Origin: Actinomycetota bacterium
GTDB lineage: Bacteria; Actinomycetota; Thermoleophilia; Solirubrobacterales; Solirubrobacteraceae
DNA: 64,000 bases
Assembly (NCBI GenBank): GCA_005884115.1
Contig: VAXW01000005.1
Location: forward strand, 248,001-312,000
Direction: 5' to 3'
The position numbers were made by a program, and so were the translations under genes. Position 1 is the stretch's first letter. The number at the start of each line of letters is the position of its first letter. Positions 26,306 through 34,211 of the stretch are shown here, one piece after another. Below the pieces are notes generated by a model. That model was not told the origin of the DNA. It ran no database searches and saw only the letters and a list, made by a program, of their open reading frames with translations.

Positions 26306-27013
26306 ATGAGGAGCGCACCGCCGGCGAGCGCGAGGGTCACCGAGGCGCCTGAGCCCGGTTCCGAGCTCGCGCGCAACGACGCGCCGCGCGCGGGCGCGCG
26401 CATGACGCGCGAGCAGAGCAAGGCCCAAACGCGCGAGCGCCTGCTCGAAGCTGCGCGCAGCGTCTTCGCGAGCAGCGGCTTCCACGGGGCCTCCGTCGAG
26501 GAGATCGCCGCCGCCGCCGGGTTCTCGACCGGTGCCCTGTACTCGAACTTCGACGGCAAGGAGGACCTGTTCCTGGTCCTCATGGAGCGCGAGATCGACG
26601 ACCACGCGCGCGAGATCGCGGCGGCGGTGGGCAAGCGACCCTCGGTCGCCGAGCGCGCCGCCGGCGGAGCGCGCCAGTGGATGACGATGATCGAGCGCGA
26701 GCCCGAGCTGCTGCTGCTGTTCATGGAGTTCTGGGCCTATGGCGTGCGCGAGGCGCAGGTGCGGCCCAAGGTGGCAGCGCGCTTCGCCCAGGTGCGCGAG
26801 CTGCTCACGCGCCTGATCGCAGACGGCGTGCGAGAGCTCGACCTCGAGCTCGAGCTTCCGGCGGAGCAGCTCGCGGTGGCGATCGACGCGCTCGCAGACG
26901 GCATCGCGCGGCAGAAGCTCACCGATCCAGACGCGGTGCCCGACGAGCTCATGGGAAAGGTGCTCTCGCTGCTGCTGGCGGGCGCCACGCGGCCCGCCCG
27001 CGCCTCTTCCTGA
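26306..27013 (+). CDS. TetR family transcriptional regulator
   Basis: A 235-residue regulator. The DNA-binding domain is TREQSKAQTRERLLEAARSV, FASSGFHGASVEEIAAAAGF and STGALYSNFDGKEDLFLVLM, the standard TetR helix-turn-helix; the C-terminal helices (REPELLLLFMEFWAYGVREA) form the ligand/dimer domain. ATG 26306 fits a leaderless transcript from TACAAT; ATG 26297 overlaps that hexamer and is less likely. It probably represses the divergent R2-like/SCP2 gene and itself through the palindrome at 26254-26269, responding to a lipophilic ligand (inference). Confidence 0.9.
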   Translation: MRSAPPASARVTEAPEPGSELARNDAPRAGARMTREQSKAQTRERLLEAARSVFASSGFHGASVEEIAAAAGFSTGALYSNFDGKEDLFLVLMEREIDDHAREIAAAVGKRPSVAERAAGGARQWMTMIEREPELLLLFMEFWAYGVREAQVRPKVAARFAQVRELLTRLIADGVRELDLELELPAEQLAVAIDALADGIARQKLTDPDAVPDELMGKVLSLLLAGATRPARASS

Positions 27014-27087
27014 GCACGCCCGACGGCGCTTGAGGAGTGCCTGAGGCCGCGCGGCGCGCCAACTGAATCCCCGCCGGCACCTCTAGC

Positions 27088-27897
27088 TCAGCTCTTCGAT
27101 GGCGGCTGCGTGCCGCCGCCCTGCACCGCCAGGCACAGGCACGCGTAGTGCAGCGTGAACAGGCGGCGAGCGAGAGCCGGCGCAGCGCCATGGAGCGCGC
27201 TCCTCAGCGCCCACTTGGCTGCTGCGCGAATGCGCGCGGAGGGCGTCTGCGCGTGGAATAGGTGGACCTTCAGCGGCAGCGGATCCTCGAGCTCGCACGC
27301 GATGCGCATGCCGGCGCCGCGTACCAGCTCTCGGACTGAGCGACGGTCAAACCTTTGAAGGTGACCCACAGCGGCAGATCCGCCTCGCTTGCCTGCTCGG
27401 CTCGCCGAGAGGTTGGCCTCGAGCGGAACCTCGACGAGCACCGCGCAGGACGTGCGCGCTACCTCCCCCAACAGCGAGGCCGGGTCGGGGACGTGCTCGA
27501 GCACATGTGAAAGGAGCCCAAGCTCGTAGCTCGCGTCCGCGAACGGCAGCTGGACGCCGTCGAAGACTGCGACGGTTTCGATCTCCGGCCGGGCGCGCGC
27601 GATCGCGGCCGCAGCCTCCGTGATCTCGGCGCCGGCGAGCCTGCCGCCGAAATCGCGCCGGTGCAGCTCGCACAGCAGCGCGCCGTCCCCACACCCGACC
27701 TCCAGCGTGCTCGCTGGATCCAGGCCCGCCCGCGCGCACAGCGCGACCACATGATCGGCCTTGCCGACTGCCCCCAGCGCGCGCCAGCGCCCGTACACCG
27801 CCGACTCCGCGGGCTCGCGCGTGTACGCCTGCTCGTAGAAGGAGCTCAACTGTTCGGCGCCGTGCGCCTGCTCGCCGGGCATCGTGGTCAAGGTCAC
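27088..27897 (-). CDS. SAM-dependent methyltransferase (type 11/12)
   Basis: A 269-residue enzyme with LEVGCGDGALLCELHRRDF (motif I), AGAEITEAAAAIARARP, and GLLSHVLEHVPDPASLLGEV, the acidic-His block common to this family. GHLQRFDRRSVRELVRGAGM is the usual late motif. Start is GTG 27897 or ATG 27882; neither has a strong ribosome-binding site. It converges with the TetR gene across a 74-bp gap and is divergent from the ligase at 28173. Substrate unknown; a glycan or lipid target is inferred from the neighbourhood. Confidence 0.82.
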   Translation of the reverse strand: MTLTTMPGEQAHGAEQLSSFYEQAYTREPAESAVYGRWRALGAVGKADHVVALCARAGLDPASTLEVGCGDGALLCELHRRDFGGRLAGAEITEAAAAIARARPEIETVAVFDGVQLPFADASYELGLLSHVLEHVPDPASLLGEVARTSCAVLVEVPLEANLSASRAGKRGGSAAVGHLQRFDRRSVRELVRGAGMRIACELEDPLPLKVHLFHAQTPSARIRAAAKWALRSALHGAAPALARRLFTLHYACLCLAVQGGGTQPPSKS

Positions 27898-28172
27898 CCC
27901 GCTGGCTCGGCGCCCAGACGGCGCACGAGTGGGACGTGGGAGAGTACCGCGAGCGCCTCGCCGGACTTCAGCTCTCCGCTCACGCGCGGGACGAGCAGGA
28001 GGCCGAAAGCCCCGACGACGCCGCCGAGCACCACGTGCCCGGCTTCGTCCAGCGGGCTGCCGACGCGCAGCAGTCGCTCGAGGCAGCTCCTGCGCGGGTG
28101 GTCGAGTTCCTCGCGGCGGCTCCTTGAGCGTCAGCGGGCGGCGAGCGTGCCGCCGGTGAGTAGTCTCAGCGC
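27898..28172. other. 275-bp divergent gap with weak coding signs
   Basis: A short rightward frame (about 27897-28130, ending AARVVEF-like acidic/Ala-rich protein with no convincing start) and the in-frame upstream extension of the leftward methyltransferase both have high GC at third positions, so neither can be preferred. The -10 hexamer of the next gene lies at its right end. Possibly a gene remnant. Confidence 0.25.
28161..28166 (+). promoter_or_regulatory. -10 hexamer TAGTCT, leaderless start
   Basis: TAGTCT ends 6 bases before GTG 28173 with CAGCGC between; no ribosome-binding site. Confidence 0.4.
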
Positions 28173-30227
28173 GTGTCGTCCAGGGCCTCGCCGACCGCCT
28201 CGCTCATGCGGGTCCTGCGCGAGTCGCCGACGACGCTCGCATGCCTGGCGGCGCTCGTCTTGTTCGTGATCTGGGCGAGCGACCAAGCGGGCTATCCCGC
28301 GACGCACTGGGAGCCCGGCGCGTTGATCGTGCTCGCGCTGTTGGTGACCGGCCTGGTCAGCGTGCCGATTCGGCTCGGCCAGCTGCCGGCGGCTGTACGC
28401 CTGGCGCTTGCGTGCCTGGCGGCGATCACGCTTCTGGGGTTCCTCTCGATCCTGTGGGCGAGCGTGCGCGCGGACGCCTGGGAAGGCGCTGATCGCTCGC
28501 TGCTTTACCTGCTCGTGTTCGCGCTGTTCGCGCTCTGGCCGAGGCGTGGTTCGAGCGCTGCGCTGCTGCTCGGCGCGTGGGTGCTCGCGATGATCGGGCT
28601 GGCGGCCTTCGTGCTGCTTCATCTGGACACGCGCTCCAGCCTGCAGGGCTTCTTCAAGGGAGACCGGCTCGCCTACCCCGGCGGATACGAAAACGCGAGC
28701 GCCGCCACGTGGGCAATGGTCATGTGGCCCGCGTGGCTGCTCGCGGCGGGGAGGAGCCTGCCGTGGGCGATTCGCGGCGCACTCGCCGGCGGGATCGTGC
28801 TGCTCGGGGACCTGGCGCTTCTGGGCCAGAGTCGAGGCACGCTCTTCAGCACGCCCGTAATGCTCGCGCTGGTGTTTGCCTTCTACCCCGCCCGCGTGCG
28901 GGCCTTCGCCCTGCTCGTGCCGGTCGCCGGCGGACTCGCTGCCACGGCGCCCGCGGTGTTGTCGGTCGGGGACCGCATCGAGCAGGGCGGGGATGTCCTG
29001 GGCGCGCTGCACTCGGCCGTGGGCCTCGCCTTCGCGGTGGCCGTGGCCGTGGGACTGGTCGTGGCCGCGGGGGCGGCGATCGAGAGCCGGGGCAGCTTCT
29101 CGGCCAGCGCTGCGCGCCAGGTGCGCCGCGGCGTGGGCGCGCTGGCGCTCGCGAGCCTCATCGCCGTGCCGGCGGCTGGCCTGGCTGCCGTCGGCGATCC
29201 AGTGGCCCGCGTGCGCCACGCCTGGAACACGTTCACGAGCGGCAAGGGCTACGGCGCGAACAGCTCAGGCAACCGGCTGCTGAGCGGGTTTGGCAGCAAT
29301 AGATACGACTTTTACCGCGTCGCCTTTGACGAGTTCCTGGATCACCCGGTGCTCGGCATCGGCGCCGACAACTTCCAGCAGGAGTACCTCGCCCGCGGCC
29401 ACAGCGACGAGACCCCACGCTATCCCCACAGCCTCGAGCTGCGCGCGCTCTCGCAGTCCGGCGTGGCGGGCACGCTGTTCGCTCTGGCAGGCCTGGCTGC
29501 CGCCGTGTTCGCAGGCACGGCCGCCGTGCGCGCCCGCGCGCGCTCGCGCAGGGATCCGCTGGCGGCCACGGTCGCATGCGCGGCGCTGGCGGGGTTTGGC
29601 TACTGGATCGTGCACGGCTCGTTTGACTGGTTCTGGGAGTTCGCCGGCTTGGGTGCGCCCGCCTTCGCGCTGCTCGGGCTCGCGTGCTCGCTCGCGCCGC
29701 GGGCGCGTTCACAGCCACCTCCGCCCGTCGCGGCTCGCTCGCCCGTCCGTCTGGGCCTGCGGATGGCGGCCAGCTTCCTCCTCGTCATGGCGCTGGCGGC
29801 GTCGCTGCTTGCCCCGTGGCTGAGCCAGCTCAAGCTCCAGGAAGCGGCCCGCATATGGACCGTCACGCCGCAGGACGCCTATTCCGCTCTGAACGAAGCG
29901 GCCGACCTGAACCCGCTCAGCGACCAGCCCTACCTGCTCGCGGGCAGCATCGCCCTGCGTTTCAACGACCTCGCCCGCGCCGACCGGGAGTTCTCGCGGG
30001 CCCTGCGACGGTCATCGCGCGATGCCTATGCCACGCTCGAGCGCGGGGCGATCGCCTCCGCGCGGGGCGAACGGGCGCGCGCCCTGCAGCTGCTCGGGAG
30101 GGACCTGCGCCTGGACCCCCGAGATCCGCGCGGGCGCGCGGCGCTGGCGCTTACGCGAAGGGGTGGGCGGGTAGATCTGCAGCAACTCAACCAATCGATC
30201 CTGGCTGCCGCGCGGCCTTTCAGATAG
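28173..30227 (+). CDS. O-antigen ligase/polymerase family membrane protein with C-terminal TPR region, copy 2
   Basis: A 684-residue membrane protein with about twelve hydrophobic helices (TTLACLAALVLFVIWASD; AVRLALACLAAITLLGFLSI). The Wzy_C signature region is NRYDFYRVAFDEFLDHPVLG followed by GADNFQQEYLARG and RYPHSLELRALSQSGVAG. After the last helix a soluble tail carries TPR-like helices (YLLAGSIALRFNDLARADRE; FSRALRRSSRDAYATLERGA). The layout matches the protein at 6335-8989 but is shorter and lacks the basic tail. It heads a rightward set with a small secreted protein and the second initiating transferase. Confidence 0.87.
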   Translation: MSSRASPTASLMRVLRESPTTLACLAALVLFVIWASDQAGYPATHWEPGALIVLALLVTGLVSVPIRLGQLPAAVRLALACLAAITLLGFLSILWASVRADAWEGADRSLLYLLVFALFALWPRRGSSAALLLGAWVLAMIGLAAFVLLHLDTRSSLQGFFKGDRLAYPGGYENASAATWAMVMWPAWLLAAGRSLPWAIRGALAGGIVLLGDLALLGQSRGTLFSTPVMLALVFAFYPARVRAFALLVPVAGGLAATAPAVLSVGDRIEQGGDVLGALHSAVGLAFAVAVAVGLVVAAGAAIESRGSFSASAARQVRRGVGALALASLIAVPAAGLAAVGDPVARVRHAWNTFTSGKGYGANSSGNRLLSGFGSNRYDFYRVAFDEFLDHPVLGIGADNFQQEYLARGHSDETPRYPHSLELRALSQSGVAGTLFALAGLAAAVFAGTAAVRARARSRRDPLAATVACAALAGFGYWIVHGSFDWFWEFAGLGAPAFALLGLACSLAPRARSQPPPPVAARSPVRLGLRMAASFLLVMALAASLLAPWLSQLKLQEAARIWTVTPQDAYSALNEAADLNPLSDQPYLLAGSIALRFNDLARADREFSRALRRSSRDAYATLERGAIASARGERARALQLLGRDLRLDPRDPRGRAALALTRRGGRVDLQQLNQSILAAARPFR

Positions 30228-30274
30228 CCACGCGGCGGTCTCTACGGCCGCGCCGAGAAGCTTTCCGATTCGGC

Positions 30275-30303
30275 TCGACAGCGTCTCCGGGGTCGTGTAC
30301 AGT
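30275..30303 (+). promoter_or_regulatory. Promoter TCGACA-17-TACAGT
   Basis: -35 TCGACA (30275-30280) and -10 TACAGT (30298-30303) are separated by 17 bp. Transcription would start near 30310 and give a leader of about 134 bases before ATG 30444, in contrast to the leaderless genes nearby. Confidence 0.55.
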
Positions 30304-30309
30304 TTCCTC

Positions 30310-30443
30310 CGGCCCCGTCATCTCGTCGGGCCAAGTAGCTGGGGTGAGGATCTCGGTGGCTTGGCGTGGCGCGCTGGCGTGGCGTAGGCAAGGAGAGTTG
30401 ACGGTGCGTTGCTCGAGCCGGGGGGAACCCAAGGTAGGGATAC
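30310..30443 (+). promoter_or_regulatory. Long 5' leader, possibly structured
   Basis: The leader contains GGGGTGAGGATC, then GGGGGGAACCCAAGG and GTAGGGATAC just before ATG 30444. The last two strings recall parts of the ydaO (cyclic di-AMP) riboswitch core, but the rest of that fold is not evident and the order differs. Regulatory role is speculative. Confidence 0.2.
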
Positions 30444-30911
30444 ATGACTAGTTTTCGTAGCATCACCCCCCATGTCGCGGTGCTCCTTGGGCTGTGCCTC
30501 GGAGCGCCAGCAGGTGCGCTCGCCAGCCCGTTGCTGAGCGGCTACGGCGGGCCAGGCGCGGGCAGTCAGGTGATCCTGGGCTCCGCGCTCGTGAACGGAC
30601 CACGGGGCGGCGGCGGGCCGACCGCGGCGGCTACCAGCGCCCGCGGCGACAGCGCCCCGACGCGCGTCACGAGCGCAAGGGGGACGCCTGCCCGCGGCAG
30701 CGAGGCGCACCGCTCCGGCACCGTCTCGGGCAGCGCGGCGCGCGAAGCACCTGTCTCGGTGCAGGGGAGGACCGTGTCCCACTCCGAGGCGCTGGGTTTG
30801 TCCTCACGGGACCTCGCGCTCATCATCGTGGTTGCGTGCGCGCTCGTGGTGATCGGGTTCATGACCGGACGCCTTGCGCGGGCCCCGTGGCGTGAAGGCC
30901 CAGCGGCCTAG
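30444..30911 (+). CDS. Small secreted bitopic protein beside TPR ligase (unknown function)
   Basis: A 155-residue protein I do not recognise. It has a signal peptide (HVAVLLGLCLGAPAGALA, cut near residue 28), a Gly/Ser/Ala/Thr/Arg-rich low-complexity middle, and a C-terminal helix (DLALIIVVACALVVIGFMTG) with a short basic tail. No Cys or catalytic motif is seen in the middle. It sits between the TPR ligase and the second initiating transferase and has its own promoter with a long leader. Its layout parallels the 189-residue protein at 8964-9533, which also neighbours a TPR ligase; sequence similarity is low by eye. Confidence 0.72.
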   Translation: MTSFRSITPHVAVLLGLCLGAPAGALASPLLSGYGGPGAGSQVILGSALVNGPRGGGGPTAAATSARGDSAPTRVTSARGTPARGSEAHRSGTVSGSAAREAPVSVQGRTVSHSEALGLSSRDLALIIVVACALVVIGFMTGRLARAPWREGPAA

Positions 30912-30967
30912 AGGACCGGACCGCGCAAGTCGACTGATTGCCTAGGGAGAAAGGACGCCCCCTCGAT

Positions 30968-32506
30968 ATGGCCCGACCGCCCGTAACCCAACAGACCACA
31001 ACCACCCTGCCGCTTCACGCCGAACTCGCGCGCATCGCGCCGCGCCCACGGACGCTCGCCGCCACGCGCTTCTCCGGGCTGCTGCAGTGGGCGCTCGAGG
31101 GCAGAGGCTGGGGCATTCTGCGGCCGGCGCTGGACTCGGCGATGCTGGTCGTCGCGGTTGCGCTCGCGCGCCAGGGAACGGCAAGCGGGCACCAGGCCTC
31201 CACGCTTGCCGCCCCGATTCTGGCGTTGCCGCCGATCGTCCTGCTGCTCTTCTACCTGCGCGGCCTCTATCGCTCGCGGCTGCGCGCCTTGCTGCTCGAC
31301 GGCGCCGTGCCTGTCCTCAGCGCGATCTCGGTGGGCGTGATGGCCACGGCCATGCTCGGACTGTTGCTGCACGGCCAAGCTCCTTCCGAGCAACTCGAGC
31401 TGAGGGCGTGGGTGTTCTCGCTGATCGCGGTGGGCGCGGGGCGCATCACGCTGGCCACGACTCAGAGCTGGGCGCGAGCGCGCCGGCTCGTCGGAAAGCC
31501 GGTGCTGATCATGGGCGCCGGGATGGTCGGGGCCCAGGTCGCGCGCAGGCTCGAAGGCCACCCCGAGTACGGGCTCGTGCCCGTCGGCTTCCTCGACACG
31601 GACCCGCGCTCGGTTGCGGAGGTCGGAGGCAGGGACCTGCCGGTGCTCGGAACGATCGAGGACCTCGACGACACCGTTGACAAGACCGGCGTCAAGAACC
31701 TGATCGTCGCCTTCTCGTCGGTCGCCGATGCTCGCGTCAGCCGGCTGTTTCAGCGCTGCCAGGAGCTCGGCGTGGAGGTGTCGGTGGTGCCGCGCATGTT
31801 CGACACGATCAACAACCGCGTGGGCTACGACACCGTCGGGGGTCTGCCCCTCATGTCCTTCACGATGATCGACCCGCGCGGCGCGCAGTTCATGATCAAG
31901 CATGCGCTTGACCGCGTCCTCGCAGTCGTGCTGCTCGTGGTGCTGGCGCCGCTCATCATCTGCGCGGCGATCGCCGTGGCGCTCACCTCGAAGGGCCCAG
32001 TGCTGTTCCGCCAGCGCCGCGTGGGCCGCGACGGCAAGGCGTTCGATCTATACAAGTTCCGCTCCATGCGCATGAAGCCGGGCCAGACCGATCCTGGCGA
32101 GGACGACGCCGGCCCGATCGAGCACCTCTTGAGCAGGGACATCGCGCCTGGCGGCGTCGAGGGAGAAGATCGCCGGACCGCGGTAGGACGTGTCCTGCGG
32201 CGCTGCTCGCTGGACGAGCTCCCGCAGCTCGTGAACGTGCTGCGCGGCGAGATGAGCCTCATCGGCCCGCGTCCCGAGCGCCCCGAGTTCGTCGAGCTCT
32301 TCGGGCAGGACATAGTGCGCTACGGCGACCGCCACCGTGTGAAGTCGGGCATCACCGGTTGGGCTCAGGTCCATGGGCTGCGCGGCCAGACCTCGCTCGA
32401 CGAACGCGTCGAGTGGGACAACTACTACATCGCCCACTGGTCGCTCGGGCTGGACATGAAGATCCTGGCGCTGACGATCTTCGCGCTCTTCCACAGCGTC
32501 GAGTAG
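30968..32506 (+). CDS. Polyprenyl-phosphate sugar-1-phosphate transferase (WbaP/WcaJ type), copy 2
   Basis: A 512-residue initiating transferase. Four or five N-terminal helices (PALDSAMLVVAVALARQG; TLAAPILALPPIVLLLFYLR) precede a Rossmann-like domain (GKPVLIMGAGMVGAQVARRL) and the catalytic domain: KHALDRVLAVVLLVVLAPLI (near residue 310), LFRQRRVGRDGKAFDLYKFR, SLDELPQLVNVLRGEMSLIG, GPRPERPEF, and SGITGWAQVHGLRGQTSLDE. ATG 30968 was preferred to the in-frame TTG 30938; GGAGAAAGGA lies about 12 bases upstream. It differs from copy 1 (2878-4515), so the locus can start two different glycans or one glycan from two donors. Confidence 0.92.
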   Translation: MARPPVTQQTTTTLPLHAELARIAPRPRTLAATRFSGLLQWALEGRGWGILRPALDSAMLVVAVALARQGTASGHQASTLAAPILALPPIVLLLFYLRGLYRSRLRALLLDGAVPVLSAISVGVMATAMLGLLLHGQAPSEQLELRAWVFSLIAVGAGRITLATTQSWARARRLVGKPVLIMGAGMVGAQVARRLEGHPEYGLVPVGFLDTDPRSVAEVGGRDLPVLGTIEDLDDTVDKTGVKNLIVAFSSVADARVSRLFQRCQELGVEVSVVPRMFDTINNRVGYDTVGGLPLMSFTMIDPRGAQFMIKHALDRVLAVVLLVVLAPLIICAAIAVALTSKGPVLFRQRRVGRDGKAFDLYKFRSMRMKPGQTDPGEDDAGPIEHLLSRDIAPGGVEGEDRRTAVGRVLRRCSLDELPQLVNVLRGEMSLIGPRPERPEFVELFGQDIVRYGDRHRVKSGITGWAQVHGLRGQTSLDERVEWDNYYIAHWSLGLDMKILALTIFALFHSVE

Positions 32507-32527
32507 TCGCGCGAGCCGCGGGGTTGG

Positions 32528-32569
32528 GGCCCCCTTACCTAGGCCCCCTTACCTAGGCCCCCTTACCTA
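32528..32569. repeat. Three perfect tandem copies of a 14-bp unit
   Basis: The unit GGCCCCCTTACCTA is repeated without change at 32528, 32542 and 32556, right after the initiating transferase gene. Each junction makes a CCTAGG palindrome. It may be an operator array or a slippage product. Confidence 0.85.
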
Positions 32570-32589
32570 CGTGAAGTCCGAGCCCGTGC

Positions 32590-32618
32590 TTGGCTCACGA
32601 CCCCGCGTGCCCTAACGT
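32590..32618 (+). promoter_or_regulatory. Promoter TTGGCT-17-TAACGT of microprotein gene
   Basis: -35 TTGGCT (32590-32595) and -10 TAACGT (32613-32618) are exactly 17 bp apart, and the -10 ends 9 bases before ATG 32628, so the transcript would be leaderless. Confidence 0.55.
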
Positions 32619-32627
32619 GGGTGTGGC

Positions 32628-32714
32628 ATGTCGCCGACCTGGGTGTGGATGCAGATCGCGATCATCGTGTTCGTGGTGGCGGGGATGATCATCGCGGTAA
32701 CGAAGCTCGCCTGA
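32628..32714 (+). CDS. 28-residue single-helix membrane microprotein
   Basis: ATG 32628 to TGA 32714 encodes 28 residues: a short polar start with two Trp (MSPTWVWMQ), one hydrophobic helix of about 17 residues (IAIIVFVVAGMIIAV) and a positive end (TKLA). That pattern, plus a promoter with ideal spacing placed for a leaderless start, supports a real gene. It follows the initiating transferase and overlaps the 3' end of the convergent phosphatase gene by 26 bp. Function unknown; small helices of this kind often bind larger membrane proteins, here perhaps the transferase or ligase. Confidence 0.6.
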   Translation: MSPTWVWMQIAIIVFVVAGMIIAVTKLA

Positions 32715-33489
32715 GGGGGCCGCGCCGCCACCATCGCCGCGTGGTCCGTGTTGCCAGCGGGATGGCGGTGGCAGGCCGGGCGGGGATCGTCTCCTCACCC
32801 CGGAGGATCGCGCCGGGCACCTCGCTCGTGAGCCACTCGAGCACAGGACTCAGGCCGGCGCGGTGCAGGTGCGCGGCCAGCTCGGGGCTGCGATCGTGGG
32901 AGTCGTGGGCGTCGGAGGCGACGTTGTGAACGAGCTCAGCCTCCACCAGGTCGCGCGCGAAGCGTCGAACCGTGGTTCCGAACCTGCCCGTGAGCGAGCC
33001 GGCGGTGATGGAGGTAAGCGCTCCGCCGCCGACGAGTGTCGCCAGCAGCCGCGGGTCGCGCTGGAAAGCCGCGCTGCGCTCGGGGTGTGCGAGCACGACG
33101 CGATGGCCTCGCTCTTGCAAGTCGGCGAGCACCTCCTCCAATCCCGACAGCGCGGGGGTGAACGGTGCCTCGACGAGCAGCCAAGGGCCGCCTCCGAGAC
33201 CCATCGGCGCGAGCTGATCGGCTTTCATGTCGATCAGTCGCGTGATCGCGAGCTCGGCTCCCTCGCGCAGCTCGAGCTCGACGCCATCGGCCCTTAGACG
33301 CTGCGCCAGCTGCTCGACCAGACGGGCTATCACCTGGTGCTCGTTCGGGTAGCGCACGCTGACATGCGGCGTCGCAACCAGCATCTTGGTCCCCGCCGCC
33401 ACCGCCGCCCGAGCGAGCTCGACCGAGCCCTCGATGGTGTCCGGCCCGTCGTCGATCCCGGGCAGGACGTGGCAGTGCAGGTCGATCAC
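32689..33489 (-). CDS. CpsB/CapC-type PHP-fold tyrosine-protein phosphatase, copy 1
   Basis: A 266-residue metal-dependent phosphatase. Metal ligands: DLHCHVLPGIDDGP (residues 3-16), ATPHVSVRYPNEHQ, GAELAITRL, LAHPERSAAF and ASDAHDSHDR. Known relatives dephosphorylate the BY-kinase that controls capsule chain length, here probably the Wzz/kinase at 35606-37192. The C-terminus (RRWWRRGPLRRASLPR) is basic and unusual. Start GTG 33489 is 9 bases after TATTCT (33499-33504, minus strand). It is divergent from the universal stress protein gene. Confidence 0.9.
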   Translation of the reverse strand: MIDLHCHVLPGIDDGPDTIEGSVELARAAVAAGTKMLVATPHVSVRYPNEHQVIARLVEQLAQRLRADGVELELREGAELAITRLIDMKADQLAPMGLGGGPWLLVEAPFTPALSGLEEVLADLQERGHRVVLAHPERSAAFQRDPRLLATLVGGGALTSITAGSLTGRFGTTVRRFARDLVEAELVHNVASDAHDSHDRSPELAAHLHRAGLSPVLEWLTSEVPGAILRGEETIPARPATAIPLATRTTRRWWRRGPLRRASLPR

Positions 33490-33498
33490 TCAAGCTGC

Positions 33499-33504
33499 AG
33501 AATA
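33499..33504 (-). promoter_or_regulatory. -10 hexamer TATTCT, leaderless start of phosphatase gene
   Basis: On the minus strand TATTCT ends 9 bases before GTG 33489. No ribosome-binding site is present. Confidence 0.4.
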
Positions 33505-33521
33505 GTGAAGGCCACCGGTGC

Positions 33522-33551
33522 GGCTCACGCGCGACGTGGCGCGCGTGAGCC
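33522..33551. promoter_or_regulatory. 12-bp perfect inverted repeat in divergent gap
   Basis: GGCTCACGCGCG, spacer ACGTGG, CGCGCGTGAGCC. It lies between the divergent phosphatase and stress-protein genes and upstream of the latter's -10 (TATGAT, 33580-33585). It may be an operator for either gene. Confidence 0.45.
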
Positions 33552-33579
33552 CGGCGAGACATCGCACGGAGCGCCCGGA

Positions 33580-33613
33580 TATGATCGCCGCGCTCGCTGA
33601 AGCGAGCGCGGCG
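33580..33613 (+). promoter_or_regulatory. -10 TATGAT with abutting 28-bp palindrome
   Basis: TATGAT (33580-33585) is followed directly by CGCCGCGCTCGCT-GA-AGCGAGCGCGGCG (33586-33613). The palindrome covers the expected start of transcription and would also form a hairpin at the mRNA 5' end, just before a strong AGGAGG ribosome-binding site (33625-33630). Confidence 0.5.
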
Positions 33614-33633
33614 AGGAAAGGCCGAGGAGGAGC

Positions 33634-34077
33634 ATGTTCAAGTCGATCGTGTTGGGCACCGACGGTTCGGATACAGCGACCGAGGCAGTGCGGCAGGCGG
33701 TTGGACTGGCGCGCGCGATCGGCGCGAAGGTCCAGCTCGTGAGCGCATACGAGCCGGTCTCCGACCAGCGTCTAAAGGAGGAGCGCAGGAACGCGCCCGA
33801 GGATCTGCAGTGGACGGTCGGTCCGCGGGAGGATGTCGACGCCACGCTCGAGGCAGCCGCGTCGCTGGCGCGAGAGGCGTCGGTACCGGTCGAGCTGTAT
33901 GCCCGGCAGGGCGATCCGGCCGACGCGATCCTCGATGTGGCCGAGGAGCAGGGAGCAGATCTGATCGTCGTCGGCAACAAGGGCATGACCGGGGCCAAGC
34001 GCTTTCTGCTCGGCTCGGTGCCCAACAAGATCTCGCACCACGCGCCCTGCTCGGTGCTGATCATCCGAACCACCTGA
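33634..34077 (+). CDS. Universal stress protein (UspA domain)
   Basis: A 147-residue single UspA domain, the family's usual size. It starts MFKSIVLGTDGSDTATEAVR with the conserved Asp, and ends with the nucleotide-binding loop VVGNKGMTGAKRFLLGSVPN followed by HHAPCSVLIIR. The G-x2-G-x9-G-S pattern predicts ATP binding. AGGAGG stands just before the ATG, so unlike its neighbours it has a leader and ribosome-binding site. The strong palindromes upstream suggest stress control. A link to polysaccharide control is not shown. Confidence 0.93.
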   Translation: MFKSIVLGTDGSDTATEAVRQAVGLARAIGAKVQLVSAYEPVSDQRLKEERRNAPEDLQWTVGPREDVDATLEAAASLAREASVPVELYARQGDPADAILDVAEEQGADLIVVGNKGMTGAKRFLLGSVPNKISHHAPCSVLIIRTT

Positions 34078-34211
34078 GCAGCGGGCGGCTCCCGGCGCCT
34101 CTGGCGCGCTCGATGCTCTGCGCTCGGCCTTCGCGTTCGAAGTCTGCGCCCAGGGGACGCGGGGGCGGGGTACCGGCGCGGCGCAGCGCGTAGCGGCGCG
34201 ACGCTGCGCGC

